Assembly: GCA_029262795.1 (NCBI GenBank) | Contig: JAJCYT010000036.1 | Span: forward strand, 62,001 to 126,000 | Length of the DNA stretch: 64,000 nucleotides | Source: Candidatus Fraserbacteria bacterium | GTDB taxonomy: Bacteria; Bipolaricaulota; Bipolaricaulia; RBG-16-55-9; JAJCYT01 | Direction: 5' to 3' | Part shown: positions 18,495-26,427 of the stretch, piece after piece | How positions within the stretch are numbered: position 1 is the stretch's first letter | Layout of the letters: each line of letters opens with the position of its first letter | Translations under genes and position numbers: made by a program | Notes under the pieces: model-generated | What the model saw: only the letters and a program-made list of their open reading frames with translations | The model's database searches: none | What the model was told of the DNA's origin: nothing

Positions 18495-20135
18495 TTAATT
18501 GTTAGAACGTATTCTGTGATAAATGATTTCATCTAGAGGGCGGATAAGAACCGTTCCGCTAGTTTGAGCGACTGGGTTTTCCATTAAGCTTGATGTTGCT
18601 TCTGCGAGAGATGGTCCTGTAAAGGCGTTGAAACTCCCTGTCAAAATAACGTCATCAGTTTTAAATGAACTGATGGCGACTAGTGCATCCAAATTCAGAT
18701 CTTTAAGGTCATCGCGGCTATTTACGATTACAGGGTTTCCAGCTTTGTCAGTCACTCTTGCATGACCACCAATGATGTAATCCACCAACGTTTGAGGGAG
18801 TGTCATTCTGATCAGCATGTTTTCATCTATAAACTGAAAGCGGACAGAATGGTTTTTTAGCACGATAGACATGTTTTCTACAACAACATTGGTGGTTCCA
18901 CCCAAGTTGGCTCTGAACAAAACGATAGATTCCCTAGGCAGTTCTAAGACCAATTCCGTGCCTGGTGCGAGTTCGAGGTTATGGGTTTCTCGAGTATTTA
19001 TTCCCCAATGCTTAGTTGAGTCTTCGCCAACAGTGATGTTTGGTGAGAGCCCTACTGTAAGCAAAGAAAAAACAAGGAGTAACCCAGCGCCAATAAGTAA
19101 CTTGAACCTTGGAAGTTCTGTTGAAATAAATCGCTTTGCGTTGATCAGTTTTTTGATTCTGACTTCAATTTTTGAGGCCATCATCAATCCAAGCTGCACA
19201 GAAGCTTTACCATGATGTAATCCAATTTCGGCTAGCCTCAAGAGACAGCTTGCATAACTTCGCCGTTGATTGGTGAGTTGAGCCACCCAGTCATCACAGG
19301 CAACTTCTCTTTCCAAATCCAACTGACGGTCGATCCACCACACGCCAGGGTGGAAGAATAAGAACGTGCGAATGAGCTTTTGCAGCAGCTTGGCCCAATC
19401 ATCTCGACGTTTAAGGTGGGCTATTTCATGGAGCAAAACATAATTTAATTCCTCTGGTGTGAGTTGAGCGATCAGAGTATTTGGAATCAGGATCATAGGG
19501 CGAATAAATCCGAGTGACACTGGTGCGTTGATTTTTGAAGATGTCATTAACTGAATTGAGCGTCGAATATTGTGTATAGATAATAATTTATGTAATTGCT
19601 GTTGATGAAGCAGGGAATGCTTGGCCGTTCGTTTGAGGTGGTTCAAATGTTTCAAACTTCGCGTCAATATCAGCAGCCCAACCATGACGCCCAAACCCCA
19701 CAAAGCCAAGAGCATGAAACCAAGGGCACTAGGCAAAGTCAACTTTGAATCTCGCGCTGAAGTTTGTGTAGGAAGTATTGCTTCAGTTTCATGGGCAACT
19801 TCAGTGGGCAATAGAGCAGAGGTTGAAGAGGGTGGTGTCATTACATCTAAAGGGAAAGTGCTGGGAGAAATTTCGATTTCTTCTGGTGCTGCCTGAATCA
19901 TTTTTGTGTTTGGTACAGCAAAAAACTGACCAGGGTCGATTGAAATGTTTGCCAACAAGGGCGTGACCAACAAAGCAATCAGACAGCCGTACCACAACGC
20001 ATATTTGGTTGTGGCATTGACATTGCGGCAGAACTTGAAAAGTACAACCAGCAGCAAGGTGAGCATCAATCCTGGCAAGAGGCTGTTGGATAAAAATGAA
20101 ACAACAGCTTCGACAATCGAGTTCATCCAGATCAT
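18495..20135 (-). CDS. BlaR1/MecR1-like M56 membrane metalloprotease sensor
   Basis: 546 aa. Membrane helices near residues 10-25, 35-55, 110-130 and 325-345. The cytosolic gluzincin site HEIAH is at residues 236-240 (H-E-I-A-H-L-K-R-R-D-D-W), with the usual D-x-E-x-E-V-A-C-D-D-W after it. In BlaR1 such proteins cleave or inactivate the BlaI repressor on sensing a signal. Here the C-terminal extracytoplasmic region (about 350-546) has no penicillin-binding motifs (no S-x-x-K / K-T-G) but an unrecognised beta-rich domain, repeated in the downstream gene. The start overlaps the blaI stop (ATGA). The signal is therefore probably not a beta-lactam. Confidence 0.88.
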   Translation of the reverse strand: MIWMNSIVEAVVSFLSNSLLPGLMLTLLLVVLFKFCRNVNATTKYALWYGCLIALLVTPLLANISIDPGQFFAVPNTKMIQAAPEEIEISPSTFPLDVMTPPSSTSALLPTEVAHETEAILPTQTSARDSKLTLPSALGFMLLALWGLGVMVGLLILTRSLKHLNHLKRTAKHSLLHQQQLHKLLSIHNIRRSIQLMTSSKINAPVSLGFIRPMILIPNTLIAQLTPEELNYVLLHEIAHLKRRDDWAKLLQKLIRTFLFFHPGVWWIDRQLDLEREVACDDWVAQLTNQRRSYASCLLRLAEIGLHHGKASVQLGLMMASKIEVRIKKLINAKRFISTELPRFKLLIGAGLLLVFSLLTVGLSPNITVGEDSTKHWGINTRETHNLELAPGTELVLELPRESIVLFRANLGGTTNVVVENMSIVLKNHSVRFQFIDENMLIRMTLPQTLVDYIIGGHARVTDKAGNPVIVNSRDDLKDLNLDALVAISSFKTDDVILTGSFNAFTGPSLAEATSSLMENPVAQTSGTVLIRPLDEIIYHRIRSNN

Positions 20136-20524
20136 GAATCACCGTCCTCTTCTTCCAAAACCAGGCGTTTAAGTTTTTCCAAATCGTTGAGATCGACATC
20201 ATCATGTTCGAGCAGGTTAAGCATGAGGAGTTCCGGCGAGTTGTTGAAAAAACGGCTCATGATGTAATCAATGGCATTGCGCTGTGTTTCCTGTTGGCTA
20301 ACCAGAGGGTGGTATACAAAAGCCCGCCCTTGTTTTTCATGACGCAAAAAGCCTTTGTTCGTCAGTGTTTGCAGGGTGGTCATCACGGTGGTGTAGGCCA
20401 AGGCATGTTCTTGAGTCAAGGCATCTACGACCTCTTTGACGGTGGCAGAACCTTTGTCCCAAATGACAGTCATCAGGCGCAGTTCACTTTCGGTCAAAAT
20501 GGAGGATTTTGGTCTGGCCATCAT
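20132..20524 (-). CDS. BlaI/MecI-family transcriptional repressor
   Basis: 130 aa from the ATG at 20524, which has GAGG eight bases upstream; upstream in-frame GTG/ATG codons are too close to that site. Penicillinase-repressor-type winged helix: L-T-E-S-E-L-R-L-M-T-V-I-W, then V-x-D-A-L-T-x-E-x-x-L-A-Y-T-T-V-M-T-T-L as recognition helix, G-F-L-R-H-E-K-Q-G-R-A-F-V-Y as wing, followed by a dimerisation and protease-sensitive region. It is probably autoregulated through the two dyads at 20541-20601 and inactivated by the M56 partner whose start overlaps its stop. Confidence 0.92.
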   Translation of the reverse strand: MMARPKSSILTESELRLMTVIWDKGSATVKEVVDALTQEHALAYTTVMTTLQTLTNKGFLRHEKQGRAFVYHPLVSQQETQRNAIDYIMSRFFNNSPELLMLNLLEHDDVDLNDLEKLKRLVLEEEDGDS

Positions 20525-20540
20525 CAACATCACCTCAAAA

Positions 20541-20601
20541 ACTATGGAATTAGTAATTCACCATAGCACAAGCGAGGGAAATTGTCAACTACAAAACTAG
20601 T
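20541..20601 (-). promoter_or_regulatory. blaI-operon promoter between two ACTA-N6-TAGT operators
   Basis: On the minus strand TTGACA (20583-20588), a 17-base spacer and TATGGT (20560-20565) form a good sigma70-type promoter. Two identical dyads, ACTA-N6-TAGT, lie at 20588-20601 (touching the -35) and 20541-20554 (around the start of transcription), centres 47 bases apart. They are the natural candidates for BlaI-like repressor sites. Confidence 0.75.
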
Positions 20602-20603
20602 AA

Positions 20604-22109
20604 TTAGGAGCTTTTTGATTCAGGACTTTTTACGAAAACAATGTTTCCATCGCGCTTTTCTACGAACAGGCTATGGTTTTGTTGATCAGACAAATTTGGG
20701 AAATCGCTGCGAAAATGTGCGCCTCGACTTTCTTTTCGCTTTTCGGCAAACAAAGCCACAAGCACAGCAATTTGATGGGCTGACTCAAGTCTAGAATTTT
20801 TTTGGACTTCAAGTGACTCAAGCACAGATCGCATGGTTTTCAAGCCAGATGCATGACGACTCAAGCCCAAATGTTTCCAGCAAGCTTGCTGAAGTTTTTC
20901 CAAGTTTTCTGAGCCAGGTCTTTTTTCTGAAGTGAAATTTTTTGAAAAGTTGATTTCATTCACTGTTGGGCTTTTTTGCTCGGCAGCGTGAACACCAACG
21001 CATTTTCCAAACACCAAACATTCGGTGAGTGAATTACTTCCCAGGCGGTTGGCACCGTGCAGGCCGCTTGCAACTTCTCCGACTGCGTAGAGATTCTTGA
21101 CAGAAGTTCGCCCAAATTCATCAACTGCGATCCCCCCCATGGTGTGATGGGCGATGGGCGAAATAATGGCGGGTTGCGTTTGCCAGGGAAAGTTATATCG
21201 AGTCAGAAATTGCAGTGAGAACCAGTGATCCAGATGATCCCAATTCACATTGGTTAAGTCAAGTTTGACCGGTCCATGCTGTTCTTCGGCTTCGATGGCT
21301 TGAGAAAATTTGTCTCGATGGGTGCCGATTGCTTCATTTAAATCGTCTGTATCCAGGTATTTTTCAGTGACCGATTCTGCCCGAATGTTAATCACTTTTG
21401 CTTCACGTGGAAAAGGTCGAAAAGCCATGAAAGTAGGCAGGCTTGGTTCGGCCAACCCGAGCGGATAAAACTGCACAAACTCCATATCGCGGACGATTGA
21501 GCCGGCCTCTAGCGCTAAAGAAATTCCAGCACCCACTGGATTGCCAGGGTTGTCATGGCGAGTGTAAATGCCTGCGTAACCACCTGTTGCTAAAACTGTG
21601 GCGTTGGCTTGAATAGCGAAAGTTTCACCTGAAGAAACAGCTAATGCTCCCTGGCATCCATTATCACTCAGTAGCTTGAAAACGGTGTAAGATTCCATCA
21701 ATTCGATATTCGGGTGTTCGTAAATTTTTTGTTTCAGTGCAGCAAAAAAGCCAGCCCCACCACCTGTATACCAATATCCTTGTGTATTGTTTTTGAGGTT
21801 AAACCCTTGCCCAATCTGAGCCTCAATCCAGCCCTTCGCATCAGTTGCTTGTTCGCACAAGGTTTTGACCAAACTTGGATCGTTGAGGTTACAACCTGCT
21901 TTGTGGGTGAGTTCGACGTGCTCAGTTACTGAAAAATCATCCGTACTCATCATGAAGCCACCGCCTGAAACAGCCGTGTTGCAGTCCTGGCCTAGCGGTG
22001 CTGAACAAACAACAGTGACGTGAGCGCCAGATTCTGCTGCTGACAGTGCAGCAATCAGTCCACCTGCGCCTGCACCGACCACCAACGCATCAGTGGTTAG
22101 ACGGCGCAG
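20604..22109 (-). CDS. FAD-dependent oxidoreductase of the L-aspartate oxidase / fumarate reductase flavoprotein family
   Basis: About 500 aa. The dinucleotide motif V-V-G-A-G-A-G-G is at the very N-terminus; the C-terminal half has H-H-T-M-G-G-I-A-V-D, G-R-T-S, L-Y-A-V-G-E-V and G-A-N-R-L-G-S-N-S-L-T-E, typical of NadB/SdhA/FrdA proteins that reduce or oxidise dicarboxylates. I chose a CTG at 22109 because GGAGG sits six bases upstream; ATG/GTG alternatives are lacking and the in-frame TTG at 22085 would remove the residues before the Rossmann strand and has no ribosome site. The gene overlaps cofC by 20 bases. NadB is possible but the protein is short and no nadA or nadC is near. Confidence 0.8.
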   Translation of the reverse strand: MRRLTTDALVVGAGAGGLIAALSAAESGAHVTVVCSAPLGQDCNTAVSGGGFMMSTDDFSVTEHVELTHKAGCNLNDPSLVKTLCEQATDAKGWIEAQIGQGFNLKNNTQGYWYTGGGAGFFAALKQKIYEHPNIELMESYTVFKLLSDNGCQGALAVSSGETFAIQANATVLATGGYAGIYTRHDNPGNPVGAGISLALEAGSIVRDMEFVQFYPLGLAEPSLPTFMAFRPFPREAKVINIRAESVTEKYLDTDDLNEAIGTHRDKFSQAIEAEEQHGPVKLDLTNVNWDHLDHWFSLQFLTRYNFPWQTQPAIISPIAHHTMGGIAVDEFGRTSVKNLYAVGEVASGLHGANRLGSNSLTECLVFGKCVGVHAAEQKSPTVNEINFSKNFTSEKRPGSENLEKLQQACWKHLGLSRHASGLKTMRSVLESLEVQKNSRLESAHQIAVLVALFAEKRKESRGAHFRSDFPNLSDQQNHSLFVEKRDGNIVFVKSPESKSS

Positions 22110-22749
22110 TTCGAGCCTCCAAAGAAAAGCCGAGTTGAGCGAGTTGCGGGGAAAGGCGATGCCAATCTTCAGGCGTGTCCAAATCCTGAGCCAGGACTGG
22201 GTGTGAGAATTTTTCTATTAAAAGGTTTGATGCTTGTGCTTGTTGATGAAAATTTGAAAAACTATTGAGGCCATATGTCATTTTCAATGAAGTGTTTCCT
22301 CGATAGAGCAACACATTGGTTCCGTTTTCTTGCTCGTCGGGTGCGAGAATCAAATCAGCTTGGGTGTTTTCTGCAGCCTGCAAAAAAAGCTGTAATACTT
22401 CATGAGTGATCAAGGGCAGATCGGCAAACAGAATGAGTAAGGGCTGCGGCTTGATAAATTGGTCCACTTCAGCTTGTAAAGCCAGATTTAGATCACCAAA
22501 CGACTCTTGAATGAATGTCACGTTCATGGTTTGTGCGAGCGTTTGTGAAGCCAAATCTTTAGGATGCCCGATCAAACAAATCGACTTCGGCCTCTCAATT
22601 GAAGTCACCACATCTAATGTTCGCTTCAACATCCACTGAGTCAGATGCAAACGTTGTTGTTCAGTGAGCAACTCACTCAAGCGGCTTTTGTTGTTGTGAC
22701 CTTTGATGGGGATTAACACCCGCAAAGGCAATGTTGATTGCTGTTTCAC
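22090..22749 (-). CDS. CofC/FbiD-like guanylyltransferase (F420 biosynthesis)
   Basis: 219 aa, GTG start. The N-terminus V-L-I-P-I-K-G-H-N-N-K-S-R-L is the nucleotide-binding loop of CofC/FbiD, which activates 2-phospho-L-lactate or phosphoenolpyruvate with GTP for coenzyme F420 synthesis. F-A-D-L-P-L-I follows (metal-binding Asp), then L-A-P-D-E-Q-E-N-G-T-N and D-L-D-T-P-E-D at the C-terminus, both family signatures. No fbiA/fbiB genes are in the window. Overlapped by the flavoprotein gene downstream, so the two are translationally coupled. A MobA-like role is the main alternative. Confidence 0.85.
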   Translation of the reverse strand: MKQQSTLPLRVLIPIKGHNNKSRLSELLTEQQRLHLTQWMLKRTLDVVTSIERPKSICLIGHPKDLASQTLAQTMNVTFIQESFGDLNLALQAEVDQFIKPQPLLILFADLPLITHEVLQLFLQAAENTQADLILAPDEQENGTNVLLYRGNTSLKMTYGLNSFSNFHQQAQASNLLIEKFSHPVLAQDLDTPEDWHRLSPQLAQLGFSLEARTAPSNH

Positions 22750-22903
22750 ACCACGCCTTTCTGAAGCGCAGTCGATCTAAACAGACTGTATCCGTTCTGT
22801 CAAGATCGGCAGCGGCTCAAATTGGCATCGTGTTATGAATATGGGGAAAGCGGGGAAGGGATGATGAAGAAAAGCCTCCCCCGCTTTGCAAAGGGTTTTT
22901 GCC

Positions 22904-22924
22904 GCTACTTTTCAGTAGCTTTTT
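22904..22924 (+). terminator. Hairpin followed by T-run
   Basis: GCTACT (22904-22909), four-base loop, AGTAGC (22914-22919), then five Ts on the plus strand. No plus-strand gene ends nearby, so its role is unclear; a second imperfect hairpin (AAAGCGGGG.. with ..CCCCCGCTTT, about 22846-22886) lies beside it. Nothing else is seen in this 295-base gap. Confidence 0.4.
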
Positions 22925-23044
22925 GTAACGCCCAATCCTTGGACTGGATAAGGATTTAAACTCACTCAGGTATGTTCAGGCATTCGTTTGCACCTTACAC
23001 AAAAAGCCCTTGTGCGATAAAATGATAGACCTAGAAGAATTCAG

Positions 23045-23596
23045 TTAACGTCGTTCGTAATGAATTTGCCAGAGCAATTCCCAGGTTAGACCTTCATCTA
23101 AGGATCGTTCCCAACCCCACTCCATTTGATTTCTCTCGATGTCATAAAAACGAATGCGTTGCATGACCACCTGACCTTCGGGATTGGTGAACTGACGACG
23201 AAACACCATTTGATCGCCTTCCATGCCGCCGGTGAAGTCGAGATACACACCGTTGTTGTCCACCCAGGTTTGTTTCCAAGTGTTGAGTCGTGGCACATAC
23301 GTTGAAAAACTTTTGCCGATAAATTCTGCTTCGGGATAACTGAAATTGCCCTCAATCACGCAGCCACCCATGATGGATCGCACAGCGTTGTTTCCTTCGC
23401 CGCCCTCCCAGGTGAGGTTCCATTGGCCCATCCAGAAATCGAACTGACGGGCTAAGGGATCTTCACAGGTGCCAGCCACTTCAATATCAGACGTGTCTCG
23501 AATCAGCCCACTGCCCAATCCTGCTGGCGAGGCGATTAGAAAATAGCCACCCACCAATGCGCCGATAACGGCGGCGACGATTAAAAAAGGATTCAT
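23045..23596 (-). CDS. DUF1579-like protein, paralogue 2
   Basis: 183 aa, ATG with AGGAG upstream. One N-terminal membrane segment or signal (residues 2-24), then a beta-barrel-like domain: R-Q-F-D-F-W-M-G-Q-W-N-L-T-W, I-M-G-G-C-V-I-E-G-N-F, W-K-Q-T-W-V-D-N-N-G, R-Q-F-T-N. The start D-F-W-x-G-x-W is the signature of DUF1579-type lipocalin-like domains. Two cysteines (about residues 43 and 80) could form a disulfide. Tandem copy of the next gene, 21 bases apart. Confidence 0.8.
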   Translation of the reverse strand: MNPFLIVAAVIGALVGGYFLIASPAGLGSGLIRDTSDIEVAGTCEDPLARQFDFWMGQWNLTWEGGEGNNAVRSIMGGCVIEGNFSYPEAEFIGKSFSTYVPRLNTWKQTWVDNNGVYLDFTGGMEGDQMVFRRQFTNPEGQVVMQRIRFYDIERNQMEWGWERSLDEGLTWELLWQIHYERR

Positions 23597-23617
23597 AACA
23601 TGCTCCTGTGTTGATGA

Positions 23618-24175
23618 TTATTTGCGGCGTTCATAATGGATTTGCCACTGAGGTTCCCAGGTTTGGCCTTGGTCTAAAGAACGCTCCCAGGTCCAATCCA
23701 TTTGATCTTGCTGAATGTCGTAAAAGCGCATTCGCTGCATCACGGTTTGACCTTCGACATTGGTGAATTGGCGAGACAAAATCATTTGATCACCCTCCAT
23801 ACCGCCGCTGAAATCCAGATAGCTGCCGTTGTTGTCCACCCAGGTTTGTTTCCACATGCCTTGTTGTGTGGCATAGGTTGAGACACTCTTGCCAAAGTAA
23901 CCACCGGCAGGCGCGCTGAAATTTTCTTCAATCACACAGCCGCCCATGATAGAGCGAATCACATTGTTGCCCTCGCCGCCATCGGCCCAGGTGAGGTTCC
24001 ACTCGCCCACCCAAAAATCGAACTGACGTGCCGCAGCATCTTCACAAGTGCCAGCAACTTCAATATCAGATGTGTCTTGAATCATGTTCCCTCCTGGTCC
24101 TAGAGGTGAGGCAATCAAAAAATAAGCGCCGACCAACGCCCCAACCACGGCGGCGGCAATGAGTATGGGTTGCAT
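23618..24175 (-). CDS. DUF1579-like protein, paralogue 1
   Basis: 185 aa from the ATG at 24175, chosen for AGGAGG directly upstream; the open frame extends 18 codons further but without a ribosome site. Same layout as the gene after it: N-terminal membrane helix, then R-Q-F-D-F-W-V-G-E-W-N-L-T-W and I-M-G-G-C-V-I-E-E-N-F. The pair is a recent tandem duplication. Divergent from the second BTAD regulator, with 97 bases between the starts. Confidence 0.8.
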   Translation of the reverse strand: MQPILIAAAVVGALVGAYFLIASPLGPGGNMIQDTSDIEVAGTCEDAAARQFDFWVGEWNLTWADGGEGNNVIRSIMGGCVIEENFSAPAGGYFGKSVSTYATQQGMWKQTWVDNNGSYLDFSGGMEGDQMILSRQFTNVEGQTVMQRMRFYDIQQDQMDWTWERSLDQGQTWEPQWQIHYERRK

Positions 24176-24272
24176 AACAGCCTCCTTGAAACACGATGGT
24201 AAATCAGTCGCCTTCCATTTCGCTTCCATAAGCTGTAAGGAGCGCTACTGTTTTGCTTATAATGCAACTGCT

Positions 24273-26426
24273 ATGGGATTACGCATTCAGTTGTTTGGCA
24301 CCTTCCAACTGTGGCGTGATGGCGAGTTATTACCGCCGCAGGCTTGGAAGCGTCGCAAAACACAAACGCTATTAAAAATTCTGCTGCTTGAACGGGGGCA
24401 GACTTTTACACAGGATCAGTTGGTAGAATGGCTGTTTCCTGATGCACATCCCTTTAAAGCATTGCAAAATCTGCATGGCCGAATCAGTGAACTCAGAAAA
24501 TTGCTTGAGTCTGATTTGATGAAGGGAACGGATTCTATGTTTATTCTCAGTCCGTCCAAAGGCCACTATCAGTTTAATCCCCAGATTGAATGTAAAATTG
24601 ACACAGAAATATTTCAGACCAAATTCAAACAGGGGAATACATATTTGGATGAACAGGATTTGATCAAAGCATCCAAATATTTTCAACAAGCGATTGATGT
24701 GTATCAAGGTGACTATCTACAAGAGGATCGTTATGAAGACTGGGCCATCTTCCATCATCAGCAATGGCAGCAACGTTATTTAGATGCGTTAATCAAATTG
24801 GCTGAGTGCCAGATGGCGCAATCCCAATACCAACAAGCGATTGCTTTGATTGATCGCGGGATGAAAATTGATGTATCCCGTGAACAACTGTATCGAACAT
24901 TAATGCAGTGCTATGCACACCTTGGCGAATTGGGAGAGGTTGGCAAAGTGTATCAGCGTTGTGTTCAGGTGTTGCAAGACGAGTTGCAGGTGCAACCCGC
25001 CCGGCAAACAGAGCAGCTTTATCAACAACTTCTCGATGGAGATACAAAGCTGAAATCCGTTGCTGTGCTGCCCTTTTTGCAATTGAGTACCCGACAGGAG
25101 CACACTTATTTCAGCGATGGGTTGACGGATGATGTGATTTCTCAACTGTCGAAAATTTCTGATCTCAAAGTGATTTCGCGCACTTCGGTGATGCGTTACA
25201 AAAACACGACCAAGTCCATCAAAACCATCGGGCAGGAATTAGGCGTTAATACAGTTCTGGAAGGCAGTGTGCGCATCCATGAAAATCAGGTGCGCATTGT
25301 GGCTCAGTTGATTGATGCTACCACGGACAATCATTTGTGGACGGATACGTATGATCGTGATATGACCGATATTTTTTCCATCCAAAGTGATGTGGCCCAG
25401 CAGATCGGTGTGGCACTGAAAGCCACGGTGTCGAGCAGTGAACGTCAGCGCATTGAGCGCAAGCCGACTGACAGTTTGGAAGCCTATCAACTTTATTTAA
25501 AAGGCCGTTACCTTTGGAACAAACGCCATAAAGATGAGTTGCTTAAGGCAGTGGGTTTTTTCGAGCAGGCGATAGAACAAGATGAGAAATATGCGCTGGC
25601 TTATACAGGTCTGGCTGACACATTCATGATTTTGGGGTGGTTCGATTTTGCGCCTTCTGTGGAAATGTTCCCAAAGGCACTGCAATCAGCACAACGGGCC
25701 TTGGAACTTGATGACAGTTTGGCCGAAGCTTATGCAGCGTTGGGCTACGTGACGATGAATCATTGCTGGGACTGGATCAATGCGGAGCGTGCTTTTCAAC
25801 GGGCTTTGGAGTTGAATCCTAACTACGCCACCGGTCATCACTGGTACGGTGAGTATTTTTCAATTACCGGCCAGCATGACAAAGCCATTGCCGAACTCAA
25901 ACAAGCGCTGGAACTAGATCCACTTTCATTGGTCATTAACACAGTGCTGGCCTGGAAGTTATGTTATGCAGGTCGATTGGATGAAGCTTTTGAACAATGC
26001 CAAAAAACGTTGGAGCTGGATGCTCGTTTTGGTCCCGCACTTACCGTGCTTGGACTGATTTACGAGCGTCGAGGACAATACGATAAAGCCATTGAACACT
26101 TTCAAGCCGAAATGGAGATCATGGGTAAAACCATTCCCAACCTTACGTCAATAGGATACACGTATGCAGTTTCAGGGCAGCACAAACAAGCCTATCGAAT
26201 TCTAGATGAACTGAAAAAAACTGACCAGAAAAAGGTTTCACCGTACCACATTGGCTCTGTGTACTCAGGATTGGGCGAAATTGATCAGGCTTTCGAGTGG
26301 TTTGAACAAGCTTATGATCAACACCAATGGGTGTTGATCTATCTTAAAAATGCACATCGAATCAGCCCACTACGCAAAGACCCTCGCTATAACGATCTGT
26401 TAGGACGAATGGGATTGGTTGATTAA
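24273..26426 (+). CDS. BTAD/SARP-type regulator with TolB-like and TPR domains
   Basis: 717 aa from the ATG at 24273. The N-terminus R-I-Q-L-F-G-T-F is the usual start of SARP proteins. Residues 1-95 winged helix, 100-250 BTAD, 258-385 a TolB-like/adenylyl-cyclase-associated module (V-A-V-L-P-F-L, Y-F-S-D-G-L-T-D-D, V-L-E-G-S-V-R), 400-715 TPR repeats (A-L-E-L-D-x-x-L-A-E-A-Y-A-A-L-G-Y and similar). A perfect TATAAT at 24258-24263 lies only nine bases before the ATG and there is no ribosome site, so the message may be leaderless. The frame is open to 24159 but that part has no start signals. Target unknown. Confidence 0.88.
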   Translation: MGLRIQLFGTFQLWRDGELLPPQAWKRRKTQTLLKILLLERGQTFTQDQLVEWLFPDAHPFKALQNLHGRISELRKLLESDLMKGTDSMFILSPSKGHYQFNPQIECKIDTEIFQTKFKQGNTYLDEQDLIKASKYFQQAIDVYQGDYLQEDRYEDWAIFHHQQWQQRYLDALIKLAECQMAQSQYQQAIALIDRGMKIDVSREQLYRTLMQCYAHLGELGEVGKVYQRCVQVLQDELQVQPARQTEQLYQQLLDGDTKLKSVAVLPFLQLSTRQEHTYFSDGLTDDVISQLSKISDLKVISRTSVMRYKNTTKSIKTIGQELGVNTVLEGSVRIHENQVRIVAQLIDATTDNHLWTDTYDRDMTDIFSIQSDVAQQIGVALKATVSSSERQRIERKPTDSLEAYQLYLKGRYLWNKRHKDELLKAVGFFEQAIEQDEKYALAYTGLADTFMILGWFDFAPSVEMFPKALQSAQRALELDDSLAEAYAALGYVTMNHCWDWINAERAFQRALELNPNYATGHHWYGEYFSITGQHDKAIAELKQALELDPLSLVINTVLAWKLCYAGRLDEAFEQCQKTLELDARFGPALTVLGLIYERRGQYDKAIEHFQAEMEIMGKTIPNLTSIGYTYAVSGQHKQAYRILDELKKTDQKKVSPYHIGSVYSGLGEIDQAFEWFEQAYDQHQWVLIYLKNAHRISPLRKDPRYNDLLGRMGLVD

Positions 26427-26427
26427 T

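Noticed and set aside
20604..22109. Assignment as nadB.
   Set aside because: Motifs fit the wider FrdA/NadB family, the length is short and no nadA or nadC is adjacent, so the specific name is withheld.
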